Of a stretch of 64,000 bases of DNA, positions 61,701-64,000 are shown one piece after another. The stretch spans positions 11,237,001 to 11,301,000 of the forward strand of contig WHVY01000002.1 of assembly GCA_022266195.1 (NCBI GenBank), written 5' to 3'. Origin of the DNA: Tetranychus cinnabarinus. Taxonomy: Eukaryota > Arthropoda > Arachnida > Trombidiformes > Tetranychidae. The position numbers were made by a program, and so were the translations under genes. Positions within the stretch are counted from its first letter, which is position 1. Each line of letters begins with the position of its first letter. The notes under the pieces are model-generated. The model worked only from the letters and a program-made list of their open reading frames with translations, was not told the origin of the DNA and made no database searches.

Positions 61701-64000
61701 AAGATGAAGAGGCAAAAGCATTAAAGTACAACTTGAATTTTCTCTCTTCTTTTCCAGAATGAAGATAATGATGATGAGGAAGAGAGGTAAAAAGATGAAG
61801 ATGAGAGTGAAATTTTCGGTTCACTCGAAAGGATCAATAAGTGAAACATTTTGCGCAAGTTCTATCAGCTTTCGTCTCAATTTTGTTGCTTACTCTTTAC
61901 TCCAATTGGATAAGATGAACTGAGCTTTGTCAAAATATCCAATGGTAAACATTTAGTTGAGCTTTTTCCTCTTTCATCATGCTTCATCTTTACCATGAAA
62001 GAAAAAGGTTGAACAAGTAAACAAAGTGTCTAAATGGTTAGTGAACAAAAAAGAAGTCGAAAAAAAAGTTCACCAAAATCGATACAAAAACGAAGGAAAG
62101 AAAATCCCAAAAACGAAAAGAAATGTAAAAATCATTTTCTTGGCTCATTCAAGTTCATCAATAGCATCATGAAAGAAAAAGGTTGAAAAATGAGGAAAAA
62201 ACATGAAATTATTTTCTTTCCACTTCACCTTCTGTAATGCAATAAAAGTACAAAAATGATGAAAATAATGATAATGAAGAGTTTGATGAGAAAAGATGAT
62301 TAAACAAAAAAAGTGAAGGAATTTTGTGTCGATATGATGTGAAAGATGTTGAAGGTATCACTTAAACCTGAATAAAATATCATTTGCTTTTGCGCTTCCA
62401 TTAAAAGTGTACATCATTTTTTACGAGCTTTTAGCTTTTTCCTCTCTTCAACCCAACATGTTCCTCATCCCCATCATCATCCTTCTTTCCCTTTCATCTT
62501 CCATGAAAATTCTTGACATCTTTTTCCATCACTTTATCATCATCATCTTTTTCCTCTATCAATTTGTAACTCTGTTCGTTTGCCTTTGAATCGCAAGATG
62601 AAACCATTTTTTCATCTCCAAAAGTTGAGCGCAAACTCGACTCGAGAAGTCTTGTTTTTTCCTTCGATAATTTTTCACAACAATTCTGACTGAATTCATC
62701 TTCCTTCATCATGCCAAGTCACCTCATATTCGCCATTTTCCTTATCATCTCGCAACTCTCAACAGTCTGAATCAATAATTTATCTCTTTTTTTATTTCAT
62801 TTTCCTTTTCCACTTGACCACTCTTGACCATCATCTTTACTTGAAATTGTGCCTCAATTTTTTTCTTCACAAACAGTCTCATATAGAAGAGTTTTCCTTC
62901 TCTGTAATATATCAATGCTTGACCATGTTGACCATGTTGACCAGCCTTGACCATTCGATCATGCCAACCCTTTTAATCATTCATCTAACCCTCTAATCAA
63001 GATGAACATCATCATCTAGCAAGCTTTTCCTTGTATACCATTATTGTCCATTATCGGGGTCAGCCAGTTAAAAGAATGTCCAAGCTAATGTTTCTATTCA
63101 ATTAACTTGTAGAAATGACCAGAGAAAAAAGAAAGTAAATTCAATGACCAGACCAACAGGCGAAAGTGATTAAAGGAGAGAAAAGCGAAAAAAAAATGTT
63201 GAACAAACAAGAGTCAAAAGTTGTAATAATGCAATGATGATATTATCTTGAATATCAAACAACATTAAACTGGACAATGTTGACTGGTCAAAAACAGAGT
63301 TGACCTTTTGTCACAAAAGTTAAACTCAATTCTCATCTACTTTGCTGACCATTTCTCACAGTCTCTCATAGAGTATAACAGTGTTTTTAACCCCATCCAA
63401 CTTTTACTGTTAGACACGAACAAAAACTTGATCCATTTAAAATGACTAAATGACCATTCAACTGACCAGTCAATATTATCAAAGTGAAAGAAAAAGAAGA
63501 AAAGATTGCGAAAAGAAAACAATCCACTTTTATCATTTAACCTCATCTGAATCAAATCATTTTACCCTTTAACTGATTGTCCACCCATTTGCATTCATAC
63601 AATTGACCTTTTACCATTAACTTTTCTTGCTCCATCATTGATGCATCTTTAACCATCAACTAAGTGACCCTTGAATCTAAATCAATAATCACTTTCAACC
63701 TTTTCTCATCTTCATCGCCATCATCAGTAAAGTGTTAAAAGTAGTTAAAATGATTGACTTTTTGATCAACATTGAAAGTAACCAGAAAAATTCTGGGATC
63801 AACTATTATTTACCTGTTTTCCTCTTACCTTTACATTTATCATGATTATAGACAAAAGATTTTAGCTCTTTAGCAAACTTTTTTTGTTACCTTTTACCTA
63901 CATTTATGCCCATTACCTTTACATTTGCAACAGAAACCTGCAACAATTAAATCAGAAAACTCATCAAGGTAATTTGATGATTATTCATTTTTGCTAAACA
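58800..64000. other. Gene-poor stretch to the window end
   Basis: No supported gene. GA tract at 59439-59460 and several GAT/GAA tracts. Two small frames look a little more protein-like than the rest: 61026-61259 (+, ATG start, 77 residues, basic and Phe-rich, ending NINNNLSQL) and 62494-62712 (-, 72 residues, starting MMKEDEFSQNCCEKLSKEKT, acidic). Neither has a recognisable domain or splice partners. A TTGACCATG tandem occurs near 62920-62940. The missing T-box exon was searched for here on the minus strand and not found. Confidence 0.45.
59439..59460. repeat. (GA)n microsatellite
   Basis: About ten GA units with one AA interruption. Confidence 0.85.

Noticed and set aside
62772..62954. 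KMMVKSGQ peptide on the minus strand as the missing T-box 5' exon
   Set aside because: Only a weak similarity to the EMVITKSG end of the first T-box exon. The preceding residues do not match LWxxFHxLGT and there is no splice donor at the right place.
1..64000. tRNA genes, CRISPR arrays, bacterial-type operons or ribosome binding sites
   Set aside because: No TTCGAAT-type T-arm with a matching acceptor stem was seen, there are no regularly spaced repeats, and the intron-bearing genes show that this is eukaryotic DNA.

Overview
The window looks like nuclear DNA of an arthropod, most likely a mite of the spider-mite kind. It is AT-rich and full of GAT/GAA low-complexity tracts. Its genes are eukaryotic, with GT-AG introns, and include a Tbx2/3 (optomotor-blind) T-box gene, a zona pellucida (ZP) domain membrane protein and a single-exon ABCG transporter. 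Degenerate CCTAA arrays (TTAGG on the other strand, the usual arthropod telomere unit) also occur. The species assignment is inference; no sequence search was run.

Layout. 1-2548 holds no gene. 2549-11600 is a nest of repeats: about 0.95 kb inverted arms at 2549-3510 and 10118-11046, at least five more partial copies of the same non-coding family in both orientations, a 1.4 kb DNA-transposon-like insert (8035-9429) with 9-bp inverted ends and a TTA target duplication, and a small TA-flanked hairpin element inside that (9022-9145). 13329-13760 holds a duplicated block, one copy of which contains a perfect 14-bp hairpin. 15171-17030 is a degenerate repeat zone ending in a decayed transposase. 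Just beyond it, 17187-17847 is a four-exon, frame-consistent 3' gene fragment that I cannot identify. 17848-26285 holds no supported gene.

The + strand ZP gene (26731-32652) is complete in eight exons: signal peptide, ZP domain, furin-like RRRRR site and C-terminal transmembrane helix. A roughly 200-bp sequence occurs both in its first intron and just downstream of it, and its last intron carries a TA-flanked foldback element and a strong hairpin. On the - strand, 34523-42701 carries the last five coding exons of the omb/Tbx2-3 T-box gene. The exon encoding the start of the T-box was not found up to 64000, so the gene probably begins beyond the window. The ABCG half-transporter (45879-48161, - strand) would then lie inside a first-part intron of more than 21 kb.

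48162-64000 is almost gene-free, with microsatellites, short hairpins and a degenerate fragment of 28S rRNA that includes the sarcin-ricin loop (58702-58791). The protein genes do not form a pathway: omb/Tbx2-3 is a developmental transcription factor, the ZP protein is probably an apical extracellular matrix component, and the ABCG protein is a membrane transporter.
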